In this document: piece after piece, positions 25,366-34,031 of the stretch
Layout: each line of letters starts with the position of its first letter
Numbering within the stretch: the first letter of the stretch is position 1
NCBI GenBank assembly: GCA_937877515.1
Contig: CALFIX010000044.1
Span: 1-41,565 of the forward strand
From: an uncultured Treponema sp.
GTDB lineage: Bacteria; Spirochaetota; Spirochaetia; Treponematales; Treponemataceae
Direction: 5' to 3'
DNA length: 41,565 nt
Translations under genes and position numbers: made by a program
Notes under the pieces: model-generated
Databases searched by the model: none
The model's input: only the letters and a program-made list of their open reading frames with translations
Told to the model about the DNA's origin: nothing

Positions 25366-26573
25366 AAAAAAATATTTTAAAAAATGTAACGCTTTCCCTT
25401 ATTTTTACATTTGCAGTTTCTTCTGTCTTTGCAGTTGATTTTGGAGCAACAATAGACAACTCTTCAAAGCTTTATACAAACGATTTTTCCTCTTGCAGTC
25501 TAGACCAGACTGATTCTGTTTTGACCTGGACTAAGATAAATTTCTTAAACTCAGGAACTACATACCTTGCCCTGGAAGGACTTTTTTCTTACGAATACAC
25601 AAATTCTGTATTGGGCTCTGAAGATGCAGACAAACTGAATGATTTTATTTTAGACCTGACACTCTTTAAATTTTTCCACACATTAAAATTAAACTCAAGA
25701 AACACTTTAAGTTTTTCTGCTGGCCGCTTCTTTATTTCTGATTCTACATCAACCATTCTTTTACAGAATGCAGACGGACTTCTTACAAAGTATGAAAACC
25801 CTCATGCAAAGCTAAGTCTTTACTGCGGCTACACAGGACTTTTAAATGCAAAATCCATTACAATGCTAAACTCAAGCGATGTTACATTTAGTTATGACAG
25901 CAGTCTAGTCTATGACTGGAACACTTCTTATCTTGTGGCATCTTTAAGCGGAGGACTTCCCTTTATACTATTTAATCAAAGCATAAGCCTGGAAGTTCTT
26001 TCTCTTACAGGGCTTCCTGGTCCATACACATTAAACACAGAAAACACAACAACGATTGGAGACAATCGCTTTTACGCAACACTTTTTGTAAACGGTCCTC
26101 TTTCTACAGAAATTTTCTATACATTTAGTTCCACATTCTCTACCTATAATTTTACAGAAGTAGCAAACTTATCCAAAGCAAAAGTCGATTTTTACTTTCC
26201 GTTCATGAATGGAGCGGCAAGCATTAACGCTGTATATGCTTCTGGAGAAAACGGTTTCTTAACTTCATTCAAAGGAATTACAAGCAACACAGCATCTTAC
26301 AGCTATGATGAACCTGAATATTCAGGCTTGCTAAAAGCTGGAGCTTCAGCTTCTATAAAACCAGTCTCTAATATCTTAGTCACTCTAGGAAGCGACGCTG
26401 TATTTCTTTGTCCTGAAAATACATTCAGCTACGGAGGTTTTGAAGTTTACGCCAATGCCTCATACCAAATTTTTACAGACTTAAATCTTTTCCTGAATGC
26501 CTACTATTACAAGAGTTCTGACAGTACAACTGACAATGCAGGCGCAACCTTAAAAGTTGCTGTTGCTCTATAA
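25362..26573 (+). CDS. Predicted outer-membrane beta-barrel protein
   Basis: The 403-residue product has a signal peptide ending SSVFA-VDF. The mature chain has alternating short amphipathic strands rich in Ser, Thr, Asn, Tyr and Phe, and it ends in LKVAVAL with a C-terminal hydrophobic residue. This composition is typical of outer-membrane barrels, but I cannot assign a family. GAAGGAG lies ahead of the ATG, which overlaps the previous stop. Its place between a small exported protein and a FecR-domain protein, opposite a CHASE2 cyclase, suggests an envelope-sensing or surface-assembly role. Confidence 0.7.
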   Translation: MKKNILKNVTLSLIFTFAVSSVFAVDFGATIDNSSKLYTNDFSSCSLDQTDSVLTWTKINFLNSGTTYLALEGLFSYEYTNSVLGSEDADKLNDFILDLTLFKFFHTLKLNSRNTLSFSAGRFFISDSTSTILLQNADGLLTKYENPHAKLSLYCGYTGLLNAKSITMLNSSDVTFSYDSSLVYDWNTSYLVASLSGGLPFILFNQSISLEVLSLTGLPGPYTLNTENTTTIGDNRFYATLFVNGPLSTEIFYTFSSTFSTYNFTEVANLSKAKVDFYFPFMNGAASINAVYASGENGFLTSFKGITSNTASYSYDEPEYSGLLKAGASASIKPVSNILVTLGSDAVFLCPENTFSYGGFEVYANASYQIFTDLNLFLNAYYYKSSDSTTDNAGATLKVAVAL

Positions 26574-26585
26574 CACGGAGGTTTT

Positions 26586-27398
26586 ATGAAAAACTCACTT
26601 TTAAAAACTTTAACTTGTTTTTTATCTTTATCACTCGCATCTAATTTAGCATTTTCACTTTCTGCAGTAGTTGTTTCAACAAACGGAAAAGTAGAAATTC
26701 AAAAAGGAGAAGAATGGGTTCCTTTAATTGCGGGAACAACAATTTCTACAGGAGACTGCATTTCTACAGGCTTTAAATCAGAAGCCGTTATACAGATAAA
26801 TTCTTCTACACTCACTTTAGGAGCTCTTACTAGAATAACCGTAGAAAAACTTCTTGAATCTCAGAACGTAGATGAAACAAAAATATTTATTGACACTGGT
26901 TCCATTTCTGCAGATGTAAAACACACAGAAGAGCGCAAGGTAGGCTTTAAGGTAAGTTCACCAGTTGCAACCGCTAGTGTAAGAGGAACTTCTTTTACAT
27001 ATACAGCAGACGGAACTTTAAAAACTCAGGAAGGACTTGTAAGCAAAGGCTGGGCAGAAAGTCGTTCACCTCGCGTAGAAAAAGACCCGACAGAAAGCTT
27101 TGAACCCAAAGACGGGGAATCATCAGTATTCACATCTACATCTGATGTAAGTTCAGATGCAGGCATTCCTGTCTACGCAGGCCAGACAAGCACTTCAGAG
27201 GAAACAGAGGGTTTTGCATACACTCCACAAGAACAAAAAGCCATAGAAAGTTCAACAATAGAAAACAGTACACAAACTCTTTCAAGCCAAGAAAGCGAAA
27301 GCTCTGGCTCTGCAACAGCAACAACACAGCTTACAACAATATCTTCTACCAAAGAGACAACAGGCTATCTGGTAATTACTGCAACAATTTCAAAATAA
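26586..27398 (+). CDS. Exported FecR-domain protein
   Basis: The 270-residue product has a signal peptide (about 1-26) followed directly by a FecR domain. The VVVSTNGKVEIQKGEEW start, GTTISTGDCISTG, and SPVATASVRGTSFTYTADG (about 25-150) are the characteristic segments. The C-terminal ~110 residues are Ser/Thr/Glu-rich and probably disordered. Unlike classical FecR there is no cytoplasmic anti-sigma segment, so it is a periplasmic or surface protein. GGAGG lies 5 nt before ATG, 12 bp after the barrel gene. FecR-domain proteins next to CHASE2 cyclases are a recurring pair in spirochaetes and some other bacteria. The operon ends at a terminator. Confidence 0.85.
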   Translation: MKNSLLKTLTCFLSLSLASNLAFSLSAVVVSTNGKVEIQKGEEWVPLIAGTTISTGDCISTGFKSEAVIQINSSTLTLGALTRITVEKLLESQNVDETKIFIDTGSISADVKHTEERKVGFKVSSPVATASVRGTSFTYTADGTLKTQEGLVSKGWAESRSPRVEKDPTESFEPKDGESSVFTSTSDVSSDAGIPVYAGQTSTSEETEGFAYTPQEQKAIESSTIENSTQTLSSQESESSGSATATTQLTTISSTKETTGYLVITATISK

Positions 27399-27402
27399 AC
27401 AC

Positions 27403-27445
27403 AAAGGCTATCTTCAGCTCCTCACTTGAAGACAGCCTTTTTTTT
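27403..27445 (+). terminator. Terminator after the FecR gene
   Basis: Arms 27403-27416 and 27427-27440 form a stem of about 13 pairs with one mismatch (AAAGGCTaTCTTCA/TGAAGACAGCCTTT), followed by T residues to 27445. Confidence 0.85.
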
Positions 27446-27448
27446 ATA

Positions 27449-27477
27449 TTGAAAACACAGAGCTTTTTATGTAAAAT
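27449..27477 (+). promoter_or_regulatory. Predicted promoter of the Na/phosphate symporter gene; leaderless type
   Basis: -35 TTGAAA (27449-27454), 17-bp spacer, -10 TAAAAT (27472-27477), 6 nt to ATG 27484. It starts right after the upstream terminator's T-run. Confidence 0.72.
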
Positions 27478-27483
27478 AGCAAC

Positions 27484-29142
27484 ATGAATATTCTATCCTC
27501 CGTACTACAACTTTTAGGAAGTCTTGCATTCCTCTTATTTGGAATGAAGATGATGAGCGACGGCATTCAAAAGAGTGCAGGTTCCAAGTTACAAAGCACA
27601 CTTGGTTTTATGACGCAAAATTCTAGTATAGGTTTTTTAACAGGTCTTGTGCTTACTTTTATAATTCAATCTTCTGGTGCAACAACAGCAATGGAAGTAA
27701 GCTTTGTAAATGCAGGACTTATGACACTACAACAATCAGTTGGTGTAACCCTTGGTGCAAACGTAGGTACAACAATTACAGCATGGCTTGTTGTTTTTTT
27801 AGGATTCGGTTCTTCATTTAAAATGTCTACTTTAGCTGTTCCAATTTTTGGACTTGGCTACATTCTTACAATTCTAAAGAAAATTAAAAAGCAATCTTTA
27901 GGTGAAGCCATAATGGGTTTTGGAATGTTGTTTATAGGTCTCGACTGGCTTAGTGAAACAATAGACCCATCAAAAGGAACTCTCAACTTCATTACAAACT
28001 TTACACAGTATGGAGTTTTGAGCATTGTAATTGGTGTAATAGCAGGTATGGCAATTTCTGCTCTTATACACTCTTCATCTGCAGAAAGTGCAATCGTAAT
28101 TACAATGGCTTATAATGGACTAATTGACTGGACATTTGCAGCAGTACTTGTTATTGGTGCAAACATTGGTTCTACAATTGATGCAGTACTTGCAGGAATG
28201 AATGCAAGTGCACAAGCAAAAAGAACTGCCGCCGTCCACGTAACCTATAACATTGCAACTGTTATCTTAGCATGTATTTTTCTTAAGCCTCTCTTAAACT
28301 TTATAGACTTAATTATTCCTGGAACACCTGAAGAAAATATTACTTATCACATAGCAGCTCTTCACACAGTATTAAAGACAATCACTGCTTTAGCATGCTT
28401 ACCATTTACAAAACAAATCGCTCATCTTATGGAACTTATCATAAAAGATAATCCTAGTTCTACTCCAACAGAATACAAATTTGAGTTTAGCGAAACAGGT
28501 GGTAAAGAAAACGCCTCTGCTTACATTATACGTGCAGAAAAAGAAATTAAAGACATGACTGTTTTAGTAACAGAAATGTTTGAAAGAGTTCAGTCTGGTT
28601 TTACAAACAGAACAGACAGTTTTATTACCGAACACATAGATGTACTGAGAAAGCAGGAAGACTATGCAGACCAAATGAAAGAACAGCTTACAAAGTACCT
28701 TATTCAGTGCTCTCACCTTCCATTAAGCATTCATCAAGCAGATAGTCTTGGCATAATGCAACAAATTATTGACGACTTAGAAGAAATGACCGACGACGTA
28801 TTTAACGTTGCCCTCCTCTTAGAAAAGTCTATAAACAAAAAAATGGAATTCTCCCAGGAAGACATGGACCGGCTTGGACCATACATGGACTTAGCTCGTC
28901 AAATAATGAACTTTGTCTACGAAAACATAAACACTCACTTAGACAAAGATAAATTGTTGATTGCACGAGAAATAGAACAGCAAATAGATGTCTTCAGAAA
29001 GAACTTAAAGAAAACGGCTCGCAAGCGCCTGGAAGCAGGTGCAGATGTAAAGTCAGAGCTTTTGTACATAGACCTTGTACGTCAAATAGAAAAATTTGGC
29101 GACAGAGCTTACAGTATTGCAAATGCACTTTCTCAGCTCTAA
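27484..29142 (+). CDS. Na+/phosphate cotransporter (NptA/YjbB family) with C-terminal PhoU-like domain
   Basis: The 552-residue protein has about eight to ten membrane segments in two inverted halves (about 1-320). Each half carries a QSS-type motif: QSSGATT in the first and HSSSAES in the second. These are the hallmark of the PNaS (NptA/SLC34-like) family, which moves phosphate with sodium. The C-terminal ~220 residues are helical and PhoU-like, with repeated acidic helices that would bind metal or phosphate and gate the transporter. Direction and true substrate cannot be read from sequence; some family members export phosphate. No Shine-Dalgarno; leaderless promoter predicted. Confidence 0.9.
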   Translation: MNILSSVLQLLGSLAFLLFGMKMMSDGIQKSAGSKLQSTLGFMTQNSSIGFLTGLVLTFIIQSSGATTAMEVSFVNAGLMTLQQSVGVTLGANVGTTITAWLVVFLGFGSSFKMSTLAVPIFGLGYILTILKKIKKQSLGEAIMGFGMLFIGLDWLSETIDPSKGTLNFITNFTQYGVLSIVIGVIAGMAISALIHSSSAESAIVITMAYNGLIDWTFAAVLVIGANIGSTIDAVLAGMNASAQAKRTAAVHVTYNIATVILACIFLKPLLNFIDLIIPGTPEENITYHIAALHTVLKTITALACLPFTKQIAHLMELIIKDNPSSTPTEYKFEFSETGGKENASAYIIRAEKEIKDMTVLVTEMFERVQSGFTNRTDSFITEHIDVLRKQEDYADQMKEQLTKYLIQCSHLPLSIHQADSLGIMQQIIDDLEEMTDDVFNVALLLEKSINKKMEFSQEDMDRLGPYMDLARQIMNFVYENINTHLDKDKLLIAREIEQQIDVFRKNLKKTARKRLEAGADVKSELLYIDLVRQIEKFGDRAYSIANALSQL

Positions 29143-29143
29143 G

Positions 29144-29172
29144 TTGTTAAGGTTAAAAAAAAACGGTATACT
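29144..29172 (+). promoter_or_regulatory. Predicted promoter of the lipoprotein gene; leaderless type
   Basis: -35 TTGTTA (29144-29149), 17-bp spacer, -10 TATACT (29167-29172), 7 nt to ATG 29180. Confidence 0.65.
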
Positions 29173-29179
29173 CTCTTCC

Positions 29180-29950
29180 ATGAAAATCGTTAGAAAAATT
29201 TTATCATTCTCATTATTGAGCCTTACACTTCTTTACTCATTAACTTCATGCAAAAATAAAAATACACGTTCTAAAGAAAAACATACAACTTCAGAAGACA
29301 TTCAGTTAAACGTTCATTCTGCAAATTCAGAAAGCCAGGAACCGTTTTCGTTGTGGCACCCCGAAGAAGGCACTATCTTTGTACTCTTTGGGTACGGCTT
29401 TAACAACGAAGAATTTAGAAATGATGCAGAAAAAAAACTGGAAGAAACTTTTGGTCTAAAGGAAAACAATGGACTTGTGCAAGTTATAATTTATCCGGAC
29501 GATCTTCGAAACCGCATAATGAACATGTATGACATTATAAGCGAAAGTCACGTTAAAGGCATTATTCTTTTAGGCGCCCCGGAAAACACTCATTTTATGC
29601 TGGCAAAATTACAGGACGAATGGGACTCAACTCCTCCTTACAGTGTATTTTCGTTCTTTCCTCAAGATGACATCTTAGGACAGGAAGCAACCTGCGACTT
29701 TGTTTTAGACCATGCCCCTGAAACAGAAGAAGATTCTATAAACAATGAAAAAGAACAGACCGTAGATAAAGATGCGGAAAACCTTCTGATACGTGCCGTT
29801 TATTACATGGCATCTTTACCTGGACCTCTACCTCCGGACACCGATTTACACACACATGTTCAAACCATTACTGGAGAAAGAAAAGTTCACCGCTATACAG
29901 ACTCAGAGACAGGCTTACAATCTATAAATCACTTTGTAATGGAAAATTAA
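29180..29950 (+). CDS. Lipoprotein, possibly a periplasmic-binding-protein fold
   Basis: The 256-residue product has a lipoprotein signal peptide with lipobox LTSC (Cys24) and a Lys/Ser-rich linker. The domain that follows (about 60-235) alternates strands and helices (TIFVLFGYG, LVQVIIYPDD, VKGIILLGAP, PYSVFSFFPQ), suggesting a Rossmann-like or DUF3798-type binding fold. I am not certain of the family. ATG 29180 is chosen because the -10 lies 7 nt upstream; a longer frame would start inside the symporter gene. The next gene begins 1 bp after its stop. Confidence 0.75.
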   Translation: MKIVRKILSFSLLSLTLLYSLTSCKNKNTRSKEKHTTSEDIQLNVHSANSESQEPFSLWHPEEGTIFVLFGYGFNNEEFRNDAEKKLEETFGLKENNGLVQVIIYPDDLRNRIMNMYDIISESHVKGIILLGAPENTHFMLAKLQDEWDSTPPYSVFSFFPQDDILGQEATCDFVLDHAPETEEDSINNEKEQTVDKDAENLLIRAVYYMASLPGPLPPDTDLHTHVQTITGERKVHRYTDSETGLQSINHFVMEN

Positions 29951-29951
29951 C

Positions 29952-30659
29952 GTGGCAAATAATTTCTTACAGGACAAGGACACTCTTCTCATGGGCTCAA
30001 AAGAAGCTATAAAAGAGCTTGGCGAAAAAGAAGAAGCCTCCGTACTTGTTATTTCTGACTCCCACGGTGCCACACTAAACATGGAACTAATTTTAAGGGA
30101 GCATGGGAAAAAAAGTGATGCCCTCATTTTTTGCGGAGACGGAATTTCAGATTTAGCCAGCTGCATAGAACTCGCCCTAAACGATAAAAGCTTTAGCCAA
30201 TACATTCCGCCAGTAATTGCATTTGTAGAAGGCAACAACGACTACGACAGATACCCAATGCAAAACCCACTTTGGACAGAGAAAAACAAAAAAGACTTCT
30301 ACCAGGATGTAAAAATCCCAATAATGCAAACTTTAGAAGTATGTTCTCAAAAAATTTTTATTACACACGGTCACAGATTTTCACTATTCTCTGGCACACA
30401 AGAAATTGAATACACTGCACAAAACTGGGGAACAAACATAGCATTATTCGGGCACACTCACATTGCAGAGCTTCAAAACAAGACAGGAATGTTTCTTCTA
30501 AACCCAGGAAGCTGTTCACGTCCACGAGGAGGACAGCCACAAACCTTTGCAAAAATGCAATTCAAAAAAAGCGAACGTTATGTTAGTGCAACAATTTATG
30601 AATACATACCAACAAGCAGTAGACCTTACACACCTCAATACAGTCCACATTGGTTCTAA
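29952..30659 (+). CDS. YfcE-type calcineurin-like phosphodiesterase
   Basis: The 235-residue product is a small metallophosphoesterase of the YfcE/MJ0936 group. The metal-binding motifs are complete and in order: SDSHG, FCGDGISD, EGNND (family GNCD/GNHD), THGH, FGHTH and the closing NPGS. These enzymes hydrolyse phosphodiesters or nucleotide derivatives; the natural substrate is not predictable. The start is a GTG immediately after the preceding lipoprotein stop, without a clear Shine-Dalgarno, so translation is probably coupled; ATG codon 14 is an alternative. About 35 residues precede the first motif, longer than usual. Confidence 0.87.
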   Translation: MANNFLQDKDTLLMGSKEAIKELGEKEEASVLVISDSHGATLNMELILREHGKKSDALIFCGDGISDLASCIELALNDKSFSQYIPPVIAFVEGNNDYDRYPMQNPLWTEKNKKDFYQDVKIPIMQTLEVCSQKIFITHGHRFSLFSGTQEIEYTAQNWGTNIALFGHTHIAELQNKTGMFLLNPGSCSRPRGGQPQTFAKMQFKKSERYVSATIYEYIPTSSRPYTPQYSPHWF

Positions 30660-30665
30660 TAAAAA

Positions 30666-31355
30666 TCAGCAATTTTCACCAAGCAAAAAAGATGTCACAT
30701 CATGACCTGAGAACACCAGAGTATCTTTAGGTAAGGTTTCATAAATAAAGTTTAGACTTCGCATAATTTCATCTTCACTTCCACCAGGTAAGTCCGTTCT
30801 TCCCCAAGAGTGAAAAAATACTGTATCTCCAGAAATTAAAATCTTATCTTCTTTGTTATAAAGACACACACTTCCCTTTGTGTGCCCCGGTGTATAAAGC
30901 ACAGACCACTTTAAAAGCGGATCTCTTAACTCTTCTGATTCAATTTTTTTAAAAGAAAGAGAGTCTAATAAAGTCTTATTATTTTCCAAAAAAGCATCTG
31001 CTTCTGGTAAGTTTTCGTAGGCGGGCAAAAGCTCTTCCAACCCCATAAGACTTAAAGATTCTGCATGAAAACTATAACTGGAAGAACCTAAATAAAAGGA
31101 ATCATTTTTATTAATCAGGATCGGACAGAAAGGAAAGCATTTTTTTAAATGTGTAAGCCCTGCAACATGATCAAAGTGCCCATGTGTTAAAACAAACGCA
31201 ACAGGTATAAGATTATTTTGTGTAAGATAAGAACTAACCTTTGCCTCGTCACCACATAAAGCACAGCTTGCAGGGTCTACAACAAAAACATACGGGCCAC
31301 AGAGATGTACAATATATGTATTAACTCCAAACGGCCCCGTATGCAAAAGAGTCAT
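30666..31355 (-). CDS. Metallo-beta-lactamase-fold hydrolase (glyoxalase II-like)
   Basis: The 229-residue product has the zinc-binding motif THGHFDH (His58, His60, Asp62, His63), a later HTKGSV histidine, the bridging Asp in ISGDTVFF and the final SGHD histidine. This set is typical of small hydroxyacylglutathione-hydrolase-like thioesterases. The short length, without the C-terminal glutathione-binding domain of true GloB, leaves the substrate open. The ATG overlaps the preceding stop by 1 bp (TAATG). It is the last gene of the clpP operon and ends 6 bp from the convergent phosphoesterase gene. Confidence 0.88.
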   Translation of the reverse strand: MTLLHTGPFGVNTYIVHLCGPYVFVVDPASCALCGDEAKVSSYLTQNNLIPVAFVLTHGHFDHVAGLTHLKKCFPFCPILINKNDSFYLGSSSYSFHAESLSLMGLEELLPAYENLPEADAFLENNKTLLDSLSFKKIESEELRDPLLKWSVLYTPGHTKGSVCLYNKEDKILISGDTVFFHSWGRTDLPGGSEDEIMRSLNFIYETLPKDTLVFSGHDVTSFLLGENC

Positions 31356-32200
31356 TAGTAAGCAGCTCCATCACCAAAGTGGCTTCTTACCTGACCATCA
31401 TCAGAAGTTTCACTAAAAGGTGCTACAACTTCCTCTGCAACAGGAGCAACATAAGAAGAACTCTGTGCTTCTGCGAATGCACTCTGTGCCTCTGCAATAT
31501 TCTTTTCTTCCACATTCTCTGTGTTTACAGCATGAGACTCATTTGTAACATTTTCAGGAATAGAATCCTCTGCCTCTTGGGAAGCAACATTTTCTACTTC
31601 ACCATCTTCTTTTTGGCGAGAAAAACTTACACTCAAAGTACGGCCACGATACTCATATCCATTTAAGGCAGAAATTACTTTTTCGCAATCTTCTGTAAAA
31701 AGCTGAATAAAAGAATAATTTGCTAAAACCTTTATATCACCAATGCGTTCACGCTCTATACCAGCAACACTTACAAGAAGCTGAACTAAGTCGCGAGGGT
31801 AAACACGACGATTTCTACCGATACCAATAAAAATAGAGGTTGCAAGACTAGGATCTATCTGAACACGAGGAGCTCTCTCCGGTCTTTCACCTTCAGAACG
31901 TACAACGCGGTCCTGACGAACATTTCTTTCGCGGCTAAAACGCTCTGTGCGTTCATTTCTGTCTCTAGAAAAACGCTCTCCACGGTCTCTAGAAAAGCGA
32001 CCTCTTCCATAAGACTGTTTAATTAAAAGAGCAGCAACATAATTTCTACGAGAGAAAGGAACATTTTTCTTAAATAATTTTTTAATTTCGTTAAGGTCAT
32101 TAAGCTCTGAGTCGCTTGCGCCTTCAACTCTTGTTATAGCATCAGAAAGAAAAGATGCAATCTGTTCGGCATTAACGCCATTTTCACGATTATAAGCCAT
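31355..32200 (-). CDS. DbpA-type RNA-binding-domain protein without a helicase
   Basis: The 281-residue protein begins with a helical N-terminus, then an Arg/Glu/Ser-rich RGG-like stretch (about 80-135, repeats of RFSRDR). A DbpA/CsdA-type RNA-recognition domain follows (about 145-220, from SIFIGIGRNRRVYPRDLV to TLSVSFSRQK), and then an acidic tail. In DEAD-box helicases this domain binds rRNA or structured RNA; here the helicase core is absent. It probably acts as an RNA chaperone or ribosome-associated factor. ATG 32200 is set by AAGGAG 7 nt upstream; a longer frame reaches into the preceding gene. Composition of the Arg-rich part is strongly biased. Confidence 0.82.
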   Translation of the reverse strand: MAYNRENGVNAEQIASFLSDAITRVEGASDSELNDLNEIKKLFKKNVPFSRRNYVAALLIKQSYGRGRFSRDRGERFSRDRNERTERFSRERNVRQDRVVRSEGERPERAPRVQIDPSLATSIFIGIGRNRRVYPRDLVQLLVSVAGIERERIGDIKVLANYSFIQLFTEDCEKVISALNGYEYRGRTLSVSFSRQKEDGEVENVASQEAEDSIPENVTNESHAVNTENVEEKNIAEAQSAFAEAQSSSYVAPVAEEVVAPFSETSDDGQVRSHFGDGAAY

Positions 32201-32204
32201 ATCG

Positions 32205-33122
32205 TTACTCCTTAAAAATATTTGCCACATAACCAGAACCAAGTTTTTCAAAACCCCACTGAGAGAGCAATGGTTCCATTGACGGCGGGACAATAAAATT
32301 GCCCAATAAAATCCACTGAACACCGTTTTCTTTTAAAGAAGTCATGCACTTAGAAAACAATTCTTTTCCAATGCCAAGTCCACGGTAATTCTGAACAACA
32401 AAAAAATCTGTAATAAAAACAGTTCTTTCTGCAGAGGACGGACAGAATGAAGCTAAAATACAACCAACGGTTTCGCCAGAAAAAGTACGACAAACAAAAC
32501 CTCTTTTCTGTAAAAATAAAGAAGAACTTTTCTGCCATAAAAAAGAAATGGCATCTCCAACTTCTTTAGAAAATTGCATTTTATATTCATCTGTAATTTC
32601 TAAAACCTTGCGTTCAACAAACTCTTTGTCCTTAGAAGAGTCGTATGCTAGGAATTCAAAATCATCTTCTAAAAGTTCATCAGTTTCTTCCTGCATCTCT
32701 ACAGAAGCATCTTCTAATTTTTCTAATCCCCAACCTTCGCAAAGTTCATTGTACCATTCTGCAATACGAGCCTTCATACATTTATTTTTATATAAATGCC
32801 ATTTTCGCTCTACTTCCGGGTACGCTTTTAATACATTTTTAAAATTCCTGAACACCCCCCTTCCACTCTCCAGCACCGTACGCAATTCTTCACGTGCCAA
32901 AGGTGAATATAGATTGTTTGTAAAATTTTCAAGCAAGGCATAACCGTCTTTACTTGTCCATTTTGGAAGTGAATAAAAATTAGAATTATCACAAGCTATA
33001 TTGTTTTCTTGATTAACAGCAACAACAGCAGAATTTTTTGCGTCCACCACACTTAAAGAAGTCTGATTTTCCATTGCAAAGAGAATGCAATTTGTAAGTG
33101 AAGGAGTTAATTCAAAAGTCAT
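32205..33122 (-). CDS. UPF0158-like / GNAT acetyltransferase fusion
   Basis: The 305-residue product has two parts. Residues about 45-135 resemble UPF0158 (GRGVFRNFKNVLKAYPEVER, then WHLYKNKCMKARIAEWYNEL). Residues about 165-300 form a GNAT domain with the acetyl-CoA-binding motif RGLGIG at 247-252 after FITDFFVVQNY. The acceptor is unknown. The start is not marked by a clear Shine-Dalgarno; ATG at codon 17 is an alternative. It lies 28 bp after clpP and 4 bp before the RNA-binding protein, so it is most likely co-transcribed. Confidence 0.75.
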   Translation of the reverse strand: MTFELTPSLTNCILFAMENQTSLSVVDAKNSAVVAVNQENNIACDNSNFYSLPKWTSKDGYALLENFTNNLYSPLAREELRTVLESGRGVFRNFKNVLKAYPEVERKWHLYKNKCMKARIAEWYNELCEGWGLEKLEDASVEMQEETDELLEDDFEFLAYDSSKDKEFVERKVLEITDEYKMQFSKEVGDAISFLWQKSSSLFLQKRGFVCRTFSGETVGCILASFCPSSAERTVFITDFFVVQNYRGLGIGKELFSKCMTSLKENGVQWILLGNFIVPPSMEPLLSQWGFEKLGSGYVANIFKE

Positions 33123-33150
33123 TGCTTTAAAATCTTTCTAAAAAAATCTT

Positions 33151-33756
33151 TTAAGATAAATCAGAACGCTTATTGATAACTCTGCTTATAAGACCATAAG
33201 ATTTAGATTCTTCTGCACTAAGCCAGTAGTCACGGTCGGTATCTTTTGTAACCTTATCTAAAGAAGTGCCAGTTTCTTCTGCAATAATCTCATTTATCTT
33301 AGCTTTTGTCTTAGCAATTTCTGCAGCATGAATTTCTATATCTGTTGCAACACCCTTCATTCCGCTTGACGGCTGATGAATTAAATAATGACTATGAGGG
33401 AACCCAAGTCTTCTTTCTTTTGGGCTTGCTAACAAAATTAAAGCAGCTGCACTGGCAACAAGTCCCATACCTACAGTATACACAGGTGCATTTATAAAAC
33501 GAATTGTATCAAAAATAGCAAAGCCTGCGTCAACGTCTCCCCCTGGAGAATCTATGTAAAGGTAAATAGGCTTATCATTATCGGCTTCCAAAATTAAAAG
33601 CTGACGAACAATTTTTTCTGCAAGTTCTTCATTAACTTCGCCGCTCATTAAAATTTGGCGCGTCTTTAAAAATTTTTCTGTTAAAGGGTCACTCTCACCG
33701 TTTTTTTTCTTATCTTCGTCCTGTTCGTCCTTACAAGAAACATTTAAATTATTCAT
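33151..33756 (-). CDS. clpP: ATP-dependent Clp protease proteolytic subunit
   Basis: ClpP forms the tetradecameric serine-protease chamber that works with ClpX or ClpA/C unfoldases. The 201-residue product carries a full triad: Ser102 in LVASAAAL, His127 in LIHQPSSG and Asp176 in DTDRDYWLS. It starts with an extra charged segment of about 25 residues (Glu/Asp/Lys-rich) before the usual start of the mature domain. The oligomerisation segment IDSPGGDVDAGFAIFDTI is normal. GGAGA lies before the ATG. No clpX is adjacent; instead it leads an operon with a GNAT fusion, an RNA-binding protein and a hydrolase. Confidence 0.93.
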   Translation of the reverse strand: MNNLNVSCKDEQDEDKKKNGESDPLTEKFLKTRQILMSGEVNEELAEKIVRQLLILEADNDKPIYLYIDSPGGDVDAGFAIFDTIRFINAPVYTVGMGLVASAAALILLASPKERRLGFPHSHYLIHQPSSGMKGVATDIEIHAAEIAKTKAKINEIIAEETGTSLDKVTKDTDRDYWLSAEESKSYGLISRVINKRSDLS

Positions 33757-33910
33757 TTCTTCTCCAAAACTGCATTTTTATGCACAAATATACACTTTGA
33801 TAATACTAAAATTTCCCTAAATTGTCCATTATTTTTAATTTTTTTTAGAACGCAACTTCTTTAAGTTAAGGCAGTTTTCAACAAAACAAAGAACACATTA
33901 CTTTTAAAGC

Positions 33911-33969
33911 CACCCCGCTTTCCGCGGCCAGGTACTTCGTACTGCTTCGCACCGCTCCAATCGGGCGTA
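33911..33969 (+). repeat. Interspersed repeat, diverged copy
   Basis: This GC-rich island in an AT-rich spacer contains GTACTTCGTAC and GCTTCGC and ends CTCCAATCGGGCGTA. The end resembles the CTCCAATCCCGCGTA end of the copy at 15685-15772. No TTACGGGCTTTTCG end is present, so membership is tentative. Confidence 0.35.
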
Positions 33970-33984
33970 AGTTAAACAAAAATT

Positions 33985-34031
33985 ATGGCAGCAGTGTTAG
34001 CTAGCCAAGCTTTACTCGTTGGTATGTTTAC
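33985..34031 (+). repeat. 47-bp inverted repeat, left arm
   Basis: Perfect 47-base identity with the reverse complement of 35009-35055, which encodes the lipoprotein signal peptide. Both arms start at an ATG in the same reading phase. Confidence 0.95.
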
